This document shows, piece by piece, positions 1 through 8,255 of a DNA stretch of 64,000 nucleotides. The position numbers and the translations under genes are program-made. The DNA is taken from assembly GCF_000026145.1 (NCBI RefSeq), contig NC_009445.1:5548501-5612500 (forward strand), read 5' to 3'. Origin of the DNA: Bradyrhizobium sp. ORS 278. GTDB taxonomy: Bacteria; Pseudomonadota; Alphaproteobacteria; Rhizobiales; Xanthobacteraceae. Each line of letters opens with the position of its first letter. Position 1 is the stretch's first letter. The notes below the pieces were generated by a model. That model had not been told where the DNA came from and searched no databases. It saw nothing but the letters and a program-made list of their open reading frames with translations.

Positions 1-2
1 TC

Positions 3-2030
3 GCGGAAGCAAAGTTGCTCGATCGGGTCGCCTTCGAAGGTAACAAGAAGGTGAAGGATGCGGACCTGACGAGCGCCGTGCTGTCGAAGCCGCGCTCGGC
101 GCTGCAGCGCGCCACCGTGCAGGGCGATGTTGCCCGCATCCTCCAGGCCTATCACCGCGTCGGCCGCGACGACGTCCGTGTCGTCCCTGAGATCATCGAC
201 CGCGGCAACGACCGCGTCGATCTTGTGTTCACGATCACCGAGGGGAAGAAAACGCCGGTGAGAGCCATCAGCTTCATCGGCAACAAGGCCTATGACGCGC
301 GGCAGTTGCGCGCCGTCATCAAGACGTCGGAATCAACGGTACTGAGCTTCGTCACCGGCGGCGATGCCTATGATGCCGACCGCGTCAACGAGGACCGTGA
401 GCAGCTGCGGCAATATTACCGCAACCACGGTTTCGCCGATGCCGAGGTGACCAATGTCAGTGTCGAATTCGATCGCGCGTCCAACGGCTTCAATCTGAGC
501 TTCACGATCGACGAAGGCGTGGCTTACAAGTTCGGCGCGATCGACTTCGCCTGCAATGTGCAGGGGCTCGCCTGCGACGGCTTGCGCACGCAACTGCTCC
601 CTCAGCGGGGCGACACGTTCGATGCAAGCAAGCTCGACAAGACCACCGAGGTGCTGACCGCAGAGCTCGGCAAGCTGGGCTTTCCCTTCGCGCAGGTCGA
701 GCCCCGGGTCAATCGCAACACGCCGGCGCGGCTGGCGGATGTCAGCTTCCAGATCGACGAGGGTCAGCGCAGCTATGTTGAGCGCATCGACATTCACGGC
801 AACACCCGCACGCGCGACGACGTCATCCGCCGCGAGTTCGACATCGGCGAGGGCGACGCCTACAACAAGACGCTGATCGACCGTGCCGAGCGGCGGCTGC
901 GCAACCTCAACTACTTCAAGACGGTCAAGATCACGTCGCGCCCCGGCTCGACCAGGGATCGCGTGGTGCTCGACGTGGAGGTGGTCGACCAGGCAACCGG
1001 CGACTTCAACGTCTCAGGCGGCTATTCGTCGACGGACGGATTGCTCGCCGAGGTCAAGGTGGGCGACCGCAACGTGCTCGGCACGGGCAATACCGCGCAG
1101 GCCACGTTCACCTATGGCCAGTTCGCGCGCGGCGCCACACTGTCCTTCACATCGCCCTATGCGCTGGGACGGCTGACGCCGGGCGTCGAGCTGTTCGCGC
1201 GACAGAGCATGGCCACGACGTTCCAGTCGTTCGGCAACAACACCTATGGGGGCGCCTTCACCCTTGGCATGCCGGTCAGCGAGCAGACCGCGATGCTGTG
1301 GCGCTATTCGCTCTACGACCAGAAGGTCGTGCTCGCGCCGGGGATCTCCCCTGCCGCGGTGTCCGTTCCGGTTCGGCAGGCAATCGCCGCGGGCCGGCAG
1401 ACAGTCTCGCAGCTAGGCAACACCGTCACCTACAGCACGCTCGACAACGCCAAGATGCCGACCAGCGGCATTCGATCGCAACTGAGCCAGGATCTCGCCG
1501 GCCTCGGCGGCGATGTCCGCTTCCTGAAAACCACCGCTGACGTCCGCTACTACCGATCCATCAACAGCGACCTGACCGCCATGGTGCGCGGCCAGGGCGG
1601 CTACATCACCGGATTGGGCGGCCAACAGGCGCCGCTGCTCAACAGCTTCTTCGGTGGACCGACGATGGTGCGCGGCTTCGCCCCCGGCGGATTCGGCCCG
1701 CGCGATCTCACGGCGGGTTCGACGATGGACAATGTCGGCGGCAGCTTCTACTGGGCGACCACGGCGGAGCTGCAGAGCAACATCCCGGGAGTGCCCCAGG
1801 AATACGGCTTGCGCGGCTCGGCCTTCGTCGATGCCGGCACCGTGTTTGGCTATCGCGGGCCGGCCCAGAACGTTCAGGTCGCGAACAAGAACGTGCTGCG
1901 CTCCTCCGTCGGCGTTGGGATGACCTGGGCGTCGCCCTTCGGCCCGCTGACGGTCGACTATTCCGTGCCGATCAGCAAGGCGGCGTATGACGTCGTGCAA
2001 CCGTTCCGCTTCAGCGCCGGCGGCTTCTAG
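3..2030 (+). CDS. bamA: Outer membrane protein assembly factor BamA (5' truncated)
   Basis: Central subunit of the BAM complex that folds and inserts beta-barrel proteins into the outer membrane. The frame is open from the window edge, so the signal peptide and probably part of POTRA 1 lie upstream; the TTG at 15 is only the first possible start inside the window. At least four POTRA-type repeats are visible in the first ~330 residues, with motifs such as FEGNKKV, FIGNKAY and IHGNTRT. A beta-barrel follows, carrying the conserved VRGF-type motif (MVRGFAPGGFG) of the L6 loop. The chain ends in Phe, as expected of a barrel beta-signal. Identity is confident; only the N-terminus is missing. Confidence 0.93.
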   Translation, partial: AEAKLLDRVAFEGNKKVKDADLTSAVLSKPRSALQRATVQGDVARILQAYHRVGRDDVRVVPEIIDRGNDRVDLVFTITEGKKTPVRAISFIGNKAYDARQLRAVIKTSESTVLSFVTGGDAYDADRVNEDREQLRQYYRNHGFADAEVTNVSVEFDRASNGFNLSFTIDEGVAYKFGAIDFACNVQGLACDGLRTQLLPQRGDTFDASKLDKTTEVLTAELGKLGFPFAQVEPRVNRNTPARLADVSFQIDEGQRSYVERIDIHGNTRTRDDVIRREFDIGEGDAYNKTLIDRAERRLRNLNYFKTVKITSRPGSTRDRVVLDVEVVDQATGDFNVSGGYSSTDGLLAEVKVGDRNVLGTGNTAQATFTYGQFARGATLSFTSPYALGRLTPGVELFARQSMATTFQSFGNNTYGGAFTLGMPVSEQTAMLWRYSLYDQKVVLAPGISPAAVSVPVRQAIAAGRQTVSQLGNTVTYSTLDNAKMPTSGIRSQLSQDLAGLGGDVRFLKTTADVRYYRSINSDLTAMVRGQGGYITGLGGQQAPLLNSFFGGPTMVRGFAPGGFGPRDLTAGSTMDNVGGSFYWATTAELQSNIPGVPQEYGLRGSAFVDAGTVFGYRGPAQNVQVANKNVLRSSVGVGMTWASPFGPLTVDYSVPISKAAYDVVQPFRFSAGGF

Positions 2031-2038
2031 GCAGACGC

Positions 2039-2059
2039 CGCCGCGTGAAAGCCGCGGCG
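2039..2059. terminator. Short GC-rich hairpin between convergent genes
   Basis: CGCCGCG and CGCGGCG pair around a 7-nt loop just after the bamA stop and before the end of the convergent gene. There is no T-tract, so a terminator role is a weak inference. Confidence 0.3.
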
Positions 2060-2072
2060 CCGACCTCCATCC

Positions 2073-2501
2073 TCAGTACGGATGATAATAGTGGACACGT
2101 GGGCCGTAGTACGGATGACCGTAGTACGGACGCACGTAATACGGCTGGGGGGCATAATACACCGGCGGGCCATAGTAGCCGGGTCCGGCGTAGTAGCCCG
2201 GTCCATAGTAGTAGTCGTCGTCGTGCGAGTGCGCCGCAATCGCGCCGAACGTCCCGATCATTGCGCCCATGATGGCGAGACCCGCGGCCGGGTTGCCCCG
2301 ATAGACATGGCGATGACGCCGCCGCGCACTGACATCCGTCACATCGCTTGCGGCCGCCTTGATCACCGACGGATGCGTGCTCGGACCTGCCGCTCGCGCC
2401 GAGGTCGGCGCGGACTGAGCCGCCGTGAGCACGGTCGCCATGACTGCAGCAAGCGCGAGCTTCGCGCTCGCCGACCGGAACAGATACTGATGACCAACCA
2501 T
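2073..2501 (-). CDS. Tyr/Gly/Pro-rich exported protein of unknown function
   Basis: A 142-residue protein with an N-terminal signal sequence (residues ~1-38, hydrophobic core LALAAVMATVL followed by an Ala-rich stretch). A middle segment is glycine/alanine-rich and hydrophobic (AGLAIMGAMIGTFGAIAA). The C-terminal ~50 residues are made of irregular YYxGPxYY-type repeats rich in Tyr, Gly and Pro. Proteins of this make-up are common in Bradyrhizobium, but I know of no function. Secretion to the periplasm or cell surface is inferred from the signal sequence. It is convergent with bamA. Confidence 0.7.
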   Translation of the reverse strand: MVGHQYLFRSASAKLALAAVMATVLTAAQSAPTSARAAGPSTHPSVIKAAASDVTDVSARRRHRHVYRGNPAAGLAIMGAMIGTFGAIAAHSHDDDYYYGPGYYAGPGYYGPPVYYAPQPYYVRPYYGHPYYGPRVHYYHPY

Positions 2502-2835
2502 GATATCCCCCGTCTTTTCCGCTCGTCTCGATTACAACATGGCGTCGTGGGGCGGTTGACCTGCATCAACACAGCATCGGCCCCGGGCGCATGCGCCGTT
2601 CTGAGCTCAGAGCCGATCTACGATGCCTTGGGCTCCGCCCCTGACCCAAGGTTCAATCGCGATGAACGGGTTTTTTCACGAACCCTGAGGGCATCGCGGG
2701 ATACCAATGCCTACTGTCGGGAACACGCAAGGTCCGGGGCGGACAGGAACTCATGACATTCATTTTCAACCGAACGATTTTCGGCTCGCTGGCCATCGTC
2801 CATGTCGATCGCATGAGCGATGGCCCAATTTGCCG
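2502..2835. other. Intergenic region with one imperfect hairpin
   Basis: No convincing gene is present in about 330 bp. The inverted repeat GGCCATCG (2791-2798) / CGATGGCC (2818-2825) lies just beyond the stop of the next minus-strand gene and may act as a weak terminator; no T-tract follows. The right part should hold nothing more; the left part should hold the promoter of the Tyr/Gly-rich gene, but I could not define its boxes. Confidence 0.4.
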
Positions 2836-3450
2836 CTAGCGGTCGATGCGGGAGTCCGATCGCCCCCTGCGGTCATCGTGGCTTGCGACCCGACCGGTGG
2901 AAAAGCCATAGACCACAGCCAGGCGATCCAGGCACTCCTTGAAGCGGCGCGCAAAATAGTCGTTCCAGCGCTGGCTGGCCAATCCGCGCTTCTGCCCAAC
3001 CTGTTCCATCGTCAAGCCATGCACCAGGACGTCATGGGTGATCGCCGCTCCATCCAGACCGAGCTCGCGCTCGGCCCGATTCAGCCGGAGCACCGCCTGT
3101 CTTTGACTTTCGGTGACCGGCTCACGCCCGCGCGCGCCGTCGACATGCTCGCGCGACGGATCGATCGCCTGCGGGCCCCGCTCGGCCCGCTCCCAGTCGT
3201 TCTGGAACGCCCGCCCCGCCCGATACTGGGCGTCGTCGAGCTGCTTGTGCGCATGGAGCCGACCCAGCGGATCGTTGCGCACCGATCGCAGCGTCACGAT
3301 CTTCTCGCCAGGCTCGAGCGCCAAGGGATCATCGATCTCGACCGGAACCACGTCGGCATGGCGCGTCAGCTCCTGAGCGCGACGATCGTGAGTGCTGGAG
3401 TGCTGGATCTTGGACGTGCGAAGGGGCTTGCTGCGTCGGGGGCGCGCCAT
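2836..3450 (-). CDS. Conserved hypothetical protein, possibly DUF6456-like DNA-associated protein
   Basis: A 204-residue, highly charged protein. Residues ~55-185 contain a helical segment with aspects of an HTH-like region (DVLVHGLTMEQVGQKRGLASQRW followed by YFARRFKECLDRLAVVYG), reminiscent of the DUF6456 group of alphaproteobacterial proteins; this assignment is tentative. The start is supported by GGAG seven bases upstream of the ATG. It lies 51 bp downstream of the gcrA-like gene on the same strand and is probably cotranscribed with it, which suggests a shared regulatory role. No catalytic motif was seen. Confidence 0.6.
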   Translation of the reverse strand: MARPRRSKPLRTSKIQHSSTHDRRAQELTRHADVVPVEIDDPLALEPGEKIVTLRSVRNDPLGRLHAHKQLDDAQYRAGRAFQNDWERAERGPQAIDPSREHVDGARGREPVTESQRQAVLRLNRAERELGLDGAAITHDVLVHGLTMEQVGQKRGLASQRWNDYFARRFKECLDRLAVVYGFSTGRVASHDDRRGRSDSRIDR

Positions 3451-3501
3451 GTCTCGTCTCCGGAAGATGGAATGGGGTCAGGTGTGATCGGGTTCGCCGC
3501 G

Positions 3502-4059
3502 CTAGGCGGCCGCGACCAGCCGCAGGACCAGAGGGCCGGCGGGACGAACAGCGGTCTCCTCGGGCGGAGTCCGCGTCAGCTGATGGTGGGGGGTGCAATA
3601 GCAGGAGCCCGGCTGGCGCGGATGGCCGCAAAAGGTGATCGGATCGCCGTCGCGGTCGCCACCATAGGGGTAGCGGCAATCATCGGGCGCGAGCTGGTCG
3701 AACGCCAGCAGCCGCGGACTGATGCCGACCGAGCGCAGCTTGACCCGCGCGGCCGCCTTTGGCGACCGGGGCATCGCGACCGGCCGCACGCCGGCGTCCG
3801 GGCTCCGTCGTCCGGGTGCGGCCGCGGCAGACATCGCCCGGGGCTCGCAACGGACGGACTCGAACTCGGCCTTGAACTCTCCCTTGGACGCGGGCGCCAC
3901 GAGCCCGATGCGCTTGCCGCGGCCGAGCGTCGCATTGCGCGTATAGGCCGTCCCGAACTGCGCATTGAGGGCGCGCGCGATCTCGGCATAAGAGAGCCCC
4001 TTGGCATGGAGCTCGCACAGCATCCTGGAGTGGTGGTCTGGCCAGTCGGTGGACTGCAT
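3502..4059 (-). CDS. GcrA-family cell-cycle-type regulator
   Basis: GcrA proteins bind methylated GANTC promoters with sigma-70 RNA polymerase in alphaproteobacteria. This 185-residue copy has the N-terminal helical DNA-binding block (W..H..ML..L.AKGLSYAEIARALN, then TRNATLGRGKRIGL, matching the family's NAVIGK..RLGL element). It also has the C-terminal Cys/His element CRYPYGG..DPITFCG....GSCYCTPHH. I start it at the ATG giving MQSTDW, because upstream residues of the longer frame are not GcrA-like. The N-terminal block is divergent from canonical GcrA (NAT for NAV), so this looks like a paralogue, perhaps phage- or island-associated, rather than the housekeeping gene. It is divergent from an S24 repressor gene. 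Confidence 0.8.
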   Translation of the reverse strand: MQSTDWPDHHSRMLCELHAKGLSYAEIARALNAQFGTAYTRNATLGRGKRIGLVAPASKGEFKAEFESVRCEPRAMSAAAAPGRRSPDAGVRPVAMPRSPKAAARVKLRSVGISPRLLAFDQLAPDDCRYPYGGDRDGDPITFCGHPRQPGSCYCTPHHQLTRTPPEETAVRPAGPLVLRLVAAA

Positions 4060-4112
4060 TCTCGCCTCTTTCTTCTGGATCGGGCGCCGAAGGCTCTTGC
4101 CCGACGGCTCAA

Positions 4113-4129
4113 TTTCCGTTATTCCGAAG
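4113..4129. promoter_or_regulatory. Operator-like 17-bp site O1
   Basis: TTTCCGT-TAT-TCCGAAG. This is a 7-3-7 arrangement whose arms resemble TTTCYGA. It is the member of the local family nearest the gcrA-like start codon (4059) and could serve its promoter. It is the weakest of the four. Confidence 0.4.
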
Positions 4130-4141
4130 AAAAAGTCAAGC

Positions 4142-4170
4142 TTGAGTTCTGATAAATCGAAACATATACT
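4142..4170 (+). promoter_or_regulatory. Sigma-70-type promoter of the S24 repressor gene
   Basis: TTGAGT (4142-4147), a 17-bp spacer and TATACT (4165-4170) precede the ATG at 4203. The spacer holds the operator-like site O2, consistent with autoregulation. Confidence 0.7.
4146..4162. promoter_or_regulatory. Operator-like 17-bp site O2
   Basis: GTTCTGA-TAA-ATCGAAA. It matches the clean palindrome at 4891-4907 at 12 of 17 positions and lies between the -35 and -10 boxes of the repressor promoter. Confidence 0.5.
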
Positions 4171-4172
4171 CG

Positions 4173-4189
4173 TTTCCGAGATTCGCAAA
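4173..4189. promoter_or_regulatory. Operator-like 17-bp site O3
   Basis: TTTCCGA-GAT-TCGCAAA, just downstream of the -10 box and over the expected transcription start of the repressor gene. It has the same 7-3-7 architecture as O1, O2 and O4. Confidence 0.5.
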
Positions 4190-4202
4190 AGGGGTCAAAG
4201 CC

Positions 4203-4829
4203 ATGTTGGACGTCGCCATGATCGAGCGTGCACTCGAGAAGCCGGGAAAGACCAAGGGAGGGCTTGCCCGCGCCATGGGCGTGCGGCCGGGCGCCGTCTC
4301 CGAGATCCTCGGGGGCCAGCGCCTGATCAAGGCCGCCGAAATCCCGCTGATCACCGAATATCTGGAGCTCAACTCCGTCCCGATCATGGGCCGGGTCGGC
4401 GCCGGCTCGGTGATCGAGCCGGATTACGAGCAGGTTCCGCTGGAGGGCATCGGCGAGGTCGCCCTGCCCTTCCCGATCTTCGAGGAGACCATCGCCTTCG
4501 AGGTCACCGGCGATTCGATGCTGCCGAAATATGAGAATGGCGACGTGATCGTCGTGTACAAGGAGCAGCGCCACCCGCTGTCCAGCTACTACGGCGAGGA
4601 GGCCGTGGTGCGGTTGAAGTCCGGCGAGCGTTACCTGAAGACCATCGAGCGCGGCAAGTCGCCGTCCGTGGTCAATCTGAAGAGCTTCAACGCCAAACCG
4701 ATCGTCGGCGTCAAGCTGGACTGGATCGGCGAGATCTTCGTCACCTTGCCGCGCGGCCAGATCTCGCGGATCCGCGCCAAGGCGGCGGCGAAGTCGCGCG
4801 CCCGGGCGGCGAGCAAGTCGGAGCGCTAA
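4203..4829 (+). CDS. S24/LexA-like repressor (XRE-type HTH plus peptidase S24 domain)
   Basis: A 208-residue transcriptional repressor of the CI/LexA-like class. Residues ~1-55 form a helix-turn-helix (KGGLARAMGVRPGAVSEILGGQ). Residues ~65-185 form a LexA/S24 fold. The serine motif TGDSMLPKYENGDVI is present, and a lysine lies in the following strand (VVRLKSGERYLK), giving the Ser-Lys pair needed for self-cleavage. The C-terminal tail is Lys/Arg/Ala-rich. It is divergent from the gcrA-like gene and has its own clear promoter overlapped by operator-like palindromes, which suggests autoregulation. It could respond to DNA damage like LexA or phage CI, but that is inferred from the fold only. Confidence 0.85.
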   Translation: MLDVAMIERALEKPGKTKGGLARAMGVRPGAVSEILGGQRLIKAAEIPLITEYLELNSVPIMGRVGAGSVIEPDYEQVPLEGIGEVALPFPIFEETIAFEVTGDSMLPKYENGDVIVVYKEQRHPLSSYYGEEAVVRLKSGERYLKTIERGKSPSVVNLKSFNAKPIVGVKLDWIGEIFVTLPRGQISRIRAKAAAKSRARAASKSER

Positions 4830-4882
4830 GGCACGATCGGAGGGATGCCGGGCGCTCTCGCCTGCGTCCTGTCCGAATCAGC

Positions 4883-4911
4883 TTGACAAATTTCTGATTT
4901 ACAGAAATAAT
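4883..4911 (+). promoter_or_regulatory. Sigma-70-type promoter of the 91-aa gene
   Basis: TTGACA (4883-4888), a 17-bp spacer and AATAAT (4906-4911). The spacer is almost entirely occupied by the palindrome O4, so a bound repressor would block polymerase directly. Confidence 0.7.
4890..4908. promoter_or_regulatory. Perfect palindrome O4 (operator candidate)
   Basis: ATTTCTG-ATTTA-CAGAAAT, with perfect 7-bp arms. It is the best member of the family also seen at 4113, 4146 and 4173, which makes it a likely target of the adjacent S24 repressor. Confidence 0.6.
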
Positions 4912-4949
4912 GGCGCGATCACCGTCAGCCGAAGGCGAACTGGCGCTCC

Positions 4950-5225
4950 ATGCAGTATTTCGTCGTGATGATCGACTACGGCCGCCGCGGACGCGAGGCC
5001 GTGGTCGATCCGGATTTGACCCGGCGCGACGTCGTCGCACGCATCGCGTCGGGCGAGTATGACAATATCAGCTTCATTCACGAGATCGCCGGCCATTCGG
5101 TCGCTGACATCACGGCCGATCTGCTGTCCGAAGCACGGCCGCCCGAGATCGACACGTCAGATGCCGATCTGCAGGCCGGGCGGTCCGACCATATGCGAGA
5201 CCTGCGCAAGCACGAGCGGGCTTGA
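4950..5225 (+). CDS. Small hypothetical protein under a palindrome-bearing promoter
   Basis: A 91-residue soluble protein beginning MQYFVVMIDYGRRG, with a mixed alpha/beta look in the first 60 residues and a charged C-terminus. I recognise no family. Its promoter carries the same operator-type palindrome as the neighbouring S24 repressor gene, so it is probably a member of that repressor's regulon. The ATG at 4950 is the first good start after the promoter, about 38 bp downstream of the -10 box. Confidence 0.6.
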   Translation: MQYFVVMIDYGRRGREAVVDPDLTRRDVVARIASGEYDNISFIHEIAGHSVADITADLLSEARPPEIDTSDADLQAGRSDHMRDLRKHERA

Positions 5226-5321
5226 CGGCATCCTGCCGGCGCCCGCGCCACCCGTGGTCACCGCGCTCAATCAACTTGGCCGGCCCTCTGCGGTCCGGCC
5301 AACCCATGACGTCTCGATGCC

Positions 5322-6296
5322 TCAGACCAGAAGGACGGTGGATCCAGTCGTCTTGCGCGCGGCGAGGTCGGCGTGGGCCTTGGCCGCGTCCTTCAGCGGG
5401 TATGTCTGATTGACCTCGATCTTGACAGTTCCCGACTTGACGACGTCGAACAGCTCATTGGCCATCGCCACCAGACTCTCGCGCTTGGCGGCGTAGGTGA
5501 ACAGCGTCGGCCGGGTCACGAACAGCGAGCCCTTCTGCGCCAGCAGGCCGAGATTGAGCGGATCGACCGAACCGGAGGACTGGCCGAACAGCACCGCGTA
5601 ACCGAGCGGCGCCAGGCAATCGAGCGACTTCAGGAATGTGTCCTTGCCTACGGAATCATAGACCACCGGCACCTTCTTGCCGCCGGTGATCTCGTTGACA
5701 CGGGCGACGAAGTCCTCGCGCGAATAGACGATGGTGTGCTCGCAGCCATGCGCCTCGGCCAGTTGCGCCTTGTCGTCGCTCGAGACCGTGCCGATCACGG
5801 TCACGCCGAGGTGCTTGGCCCACTGGCTCAGGATCAGGCCGACGCCGCCCGCAGCGGCGTGCAGCAGAATGGTCTCGCCCGCCTTGACGCGGTAGGTCTG
5901 TCGGATCAGGTACTGCGCCGTGAGACCCTTGAGCATCATTGCAGCGGCCGTCTTGTCGTCGATCTCGTCGGGCAACTTCAGCAGCAGCGCCGCCGGCATC
6001 AGTCGCGCCTCGGAATAGGCGCCCAGCGGCGACGAGCCATAGGCGACGCGGTCGCCGACCTTGAGGTCCGTCACCCCTTCGCCGACCTCCTCGACGACGC
6101 CGGCACCCTCGCTGCCCAATCCACTCGGCAGTTGGACCGGATAGAGCCCCGACCGATTGTAGATATCGATGAAATTCAGGCCGACCGCGGTATGGCGGAT
6201 GCGCGCTTCGCCCGGGCCGGGCTTGCCGACCTCGACCTGCTCCCAGGTGAGAACCTCCGGACCACCGGTCTTGTGGAAACGAATGGCGTTCGTCAT
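5322..6296 (-). CDS. NADPH:quinone oxidoreductase, MDR family
   Basis: A 324-residue zinc-free medium-chain dehydrogenase/reductase of the quinone oxidoreductase (QOR) type, which reduces quinones with NADPH. The N-terminal GroES-like domain includes GLNFIDIYNRSGLYP and GSEGAGVVEEVGEGV. A Rossmann domain follows with HAAAGGVGLILSQWAKHLG and the typical C-terminal segment RPTLFTYAA. The start giving MTNAIRF is chosen because GGGAGG lies nine bases upstream; an in-frame ATG nine bases earlier abuts that site. The frame extends further upstream, but those residues are not family-like. Confidence 0.88.
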   Translation of the reverse strand: MTNAIRFHKTGGPEVLTWEQVEVGKPGPGEARIRHTAVGLNFIDIYNRSGLYPVQLPSGLGSEGAGVVEEVGEGVTDLKVGDRVAYGSSPLGAYSEARLMPAALLLKLPDEIDDKTAAAMMLKGLTAQYLIRQTYRVKAGETILLHAAAGGVGLILSQWAKHLGVTVIGTVSSDDKAQLAEAHGCEHTIVYSREDFVARVNEITGGKKVPVVYDSVGKDTFLKSLDCLAPLGYAVLFGQSSGSVDPLNLGLLAQKGSLFVTRPTLFTYAAKRESLVAMANELFDVVKSGTVKIEVNQTYPLKDAAKAHADLAARKTTGSTVLLV

Positions 6297-6522
6297 GCTG
6301 CTCATCCTCCCTGCTTGACGCCCGAGGCCGCTCCGCTCTGTCGCGGTCGTTCTGCCTGCATCGGCACAATCGTCTTCGGGCAATCGATACCGGCTCATGT
6401 GGTAGCCGCTCGCCTCGCCGCTTGGCAACCGCCTTCAGAGCCGCCCTCACGATCCCGGATCGCCGGCCAGGAACCACGCCGGCCGGTCCTGCGTTCACCG
6501 GCGAACGTCGAGGACCCGTCTC

Positions 6523-6786
6523 ATGCCGCCAAAAAAACGCAGCGCCGTGGTCAGCCCGGCCATCCTGATCGAACTTGCCTGTCACACGATCATGGGCATC
6601 GCCCTGGGGCTGGGGCTGGCGTTTGCCCTGACGCAGGTCGACGCGTTCGGCATCTCGACACTGATCGCTCACAGCCCCGATCCGCATATGACGTTCGTGG
6701 TCTTCGTCGGCACCTTCACGCTGGCCTTCGCCGTCGGCGCGAGCCTGACCGGCTTCGTGTTCACGATGATGGAAGAGCGGTCTTAA
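6523..6786 (+). CDS. Small two-helix membrane protein
   Basis: An 87-residue protein with a basic N-terminus (MPPKKRS). Two predicted transmembrane segments (about 14-37 and 58-80) are joined by a short loop containing HSPDPH. The segments are Gly/Ala-rich (GIALGLGLAFAL; FTLAFAVGASLTGFVF). No family is recognised. It stands alone between the divergent quinone oxidoreductase and the Gdx-type exporter. GAGG lies nine bases before the ATG. Confidence 0.6.
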   Translation: MPPKKRSAVVSPAILIELACHTIMGIALGLGLAFALTQVDAFGISTLIAHSPDPHMTFVVFVGTFTLAFAVGASLTGFVFTMMEERS

Positions 6787-6958
6787 GACGACTCCAAGTA
6801 CGGTCCGCGCTGCTGCGAGGCTCGCGCGCGCGTAAGCCATCGGCGTTGTCACATGCGCGTCGTGCAAAGATTGCAGATGAGCGGCATTCGGATCGCGTGG
6901 AGACCAGAATGCCCGGACCAGCGCGTGCGACCGCTCCGCCATCAGCGAGCCTGCGATC

Positions 6959-7285
6959 ATGACGGGCGGCTGGCTCGCACTCCTGGCCGCAGGTCTGCTC
7001 GAAATCATCTGGGCGCTCGGCCTGAAGCATTCCGACGGCCTGACCCGTTTCTGGCCGAGTCTCGGAACCGTCGTGGCGATCCTGCTGAGCTTTGCGATGA
7101 TGTCGCTCGCCTTGCGGTCGCTGCCGTTCGGCACCGCCTATGCGGTGTGGACGGGAATTGGAGCGGCCGGAAGCATGGTCGTCGGCATGTGGCTCTACAG
7201 CGAGCCGGCCGATCCGGTCCGGCTGCTCTGCCTGACGCTGATCATCGCCGGCATCATGGGCCTCAAGCTGAACTCGCCGGTTTGA
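6959..7285 (+). CDS. Small multidrug resistance protein, Gdx/SugE (guanidinium exporter) type
   Basis: A 108-residue inner-membrane transporter with four transmembrane helices. The essential glutamate is E15, followed by W18 (LLEIIWALGLK), and helix 3 contains GTAYAVWTGIGA. This E-x-x-W and Y-x-x-W pattern distinguishes guanidinium exporters (Gdx) from EmrE-type polyaromatic exporters. Substrate is inferred from these residues. I looked upstream for a guanidine riboswitch and could not recognise one. The 3' end overlaps the convergent gene by 23 bp. Confidence 0.85.
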   Translation: MTGGWLALLAAGLLEIIWALGLKHSDGLTRFWPSLGTVVAILLSFAMMSLALRSLPFGTAYAVWTGIGAAGSMVVGMWLYSEPADPVRLLCLTLIIAGIMGLKLNSPV

Positions 7286-8255
7286 CCGCTCGCGTCCTGC
7301 GCCAGCTCCGTCGCATCTCGATGCCGCCGAACAGCGCCAGCGACAGCACGAACGGGATCAGGTGATAGAGCACGCGAAAGATCAGCAGCGCTGCCAGCAG
7401 CTTCTCCTGATCGTCGCCACCGAGGCCGAGCAGGATGGTCGCATCAAACAGCCCGATGCCGGCCGGCGCATGGCTTGCGAATCCGAGCAGGGTCGCTGCG
7501 ATGAACACCGCCATCAGCCGGGCGACGTCGATGCCGAGCTCGGCCGGGATCAGCATGTACATGGCGAGCGCGGCGGTGCTGAGATCGAACAGTCCGATCA
7601 GGATCTGCAGCAGCACCAGGGGTCCCGACGGCAGGCGCACACGCCATCGCCGGCTCCCGCGTCCTGGCCAGCTCCAGATCACGAAGCCGAGGATGCCGCA
7701 AAGCAGTGCCGCCGCGATCAGCCGGTTGAGCGTGGGCGGCCAGTACTCCACCCAGCCGAACGCATCCGGGTCGATCATCAGGCTGAGCCCAAGCGCAGTC
7801 AGGTTGCCGAGCCAGAAGGTCAAGCCGGTGAGAAAGCTGATCTTGGCGATGTCCATCGCGCGCAGCCTATAAGGCGCGTAGATCCGGTATCTCACCAAGG
7901 GAGAGATCAGCGCCACCGCACCGATGCCATGCGCAATCGGATAGCTGGTGAAGCTGCCGACAGCCGCGGCCCGAAACGGGATGTCATCGCGACCGATCGC
8001 GCGCAGCGCGAAGAGGTCGTAGAGTGTCAGACCAGCGTAAGACAGCGCGATCAGCATCAGCGCCAACGCGATGAGCTTCGGATCCGTCGCCTCTGCGATT
8101 GCGAGCACATGGCCGATATCGAGCTTCTTGACAGCGCGCATGAGCACGGCGATTGCGATGCCCGCGATCACGAGGCTCATCGCCAAGCCCGCGAGCCCCC
8201 GCAGCCAAGCCCTTCGGTTCAGCTGCGGCGGCAGATCATCGTTCAGTACGGCCAT
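7263..8255 (-). CDS. Lysylphosphatidylglycerol-synthase-type integral membrane protein (flippase-like, UPF0104)
   Basis: A 330-residue protein with about eight hydrophobic helices, resembling the N-terminal membrane half of MprF without the C-terminal aminoacyl transferase domain. Family features include ALSYAGLTLYDLFALRAIG near residue 65 and the segment GFASHAPAGIGLFDATILLGLGG, with a conserved PAGIG, near residue 265. Such stand-alone proteins are thought to flip or transport lipid-linked substrates; the substrate here is unknown. The 3' end overlaps the convergent Gdx gene. Confidence 0.75.
   Translation of the reverse strand: MAVLNDDLPPQLNRRAWLRGLAGLAMSLVIAGIAIAVLMRAVKKLDIGHVLAIAEATDPKLIALALMLIALSYAGLTLYDLFALRAIGRDDIPFRAAAVGSFTSYPIAHGIGAVALISPLVRYRIYAPYRLRAMDIAKISFLTGLTFWLGNLTALGLSLMIDPDAFGWVEYWPPTLNRLIAAALLCGILGFVIWSWPGRGSRRWRVRLPSGPLVLLQILIGLFDLSTAALAMYMLIPAELGIDVARLMAVFIAATLLGFASHAPAGIGLFDATILLGLGGDDQEKLLAALLIFRVLYHLIPFVLSLALFGGIEMRRSWRRTRAVKPASSA

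Noticed and set aside
2707..4152. 481-codon plus-strand frame across the gcrA-like gene and its partner
   Set aside because: Antisense to two supported genes, and Arg/Pro-rich without family features.
6787..6958. Guanidine riboswitch upstream of the Gdx/SugE gene
   Set aside because: I could not find the paired ACGR loops of the mini-ykkC class or the ykkC core; the leader shows no convincing fold.
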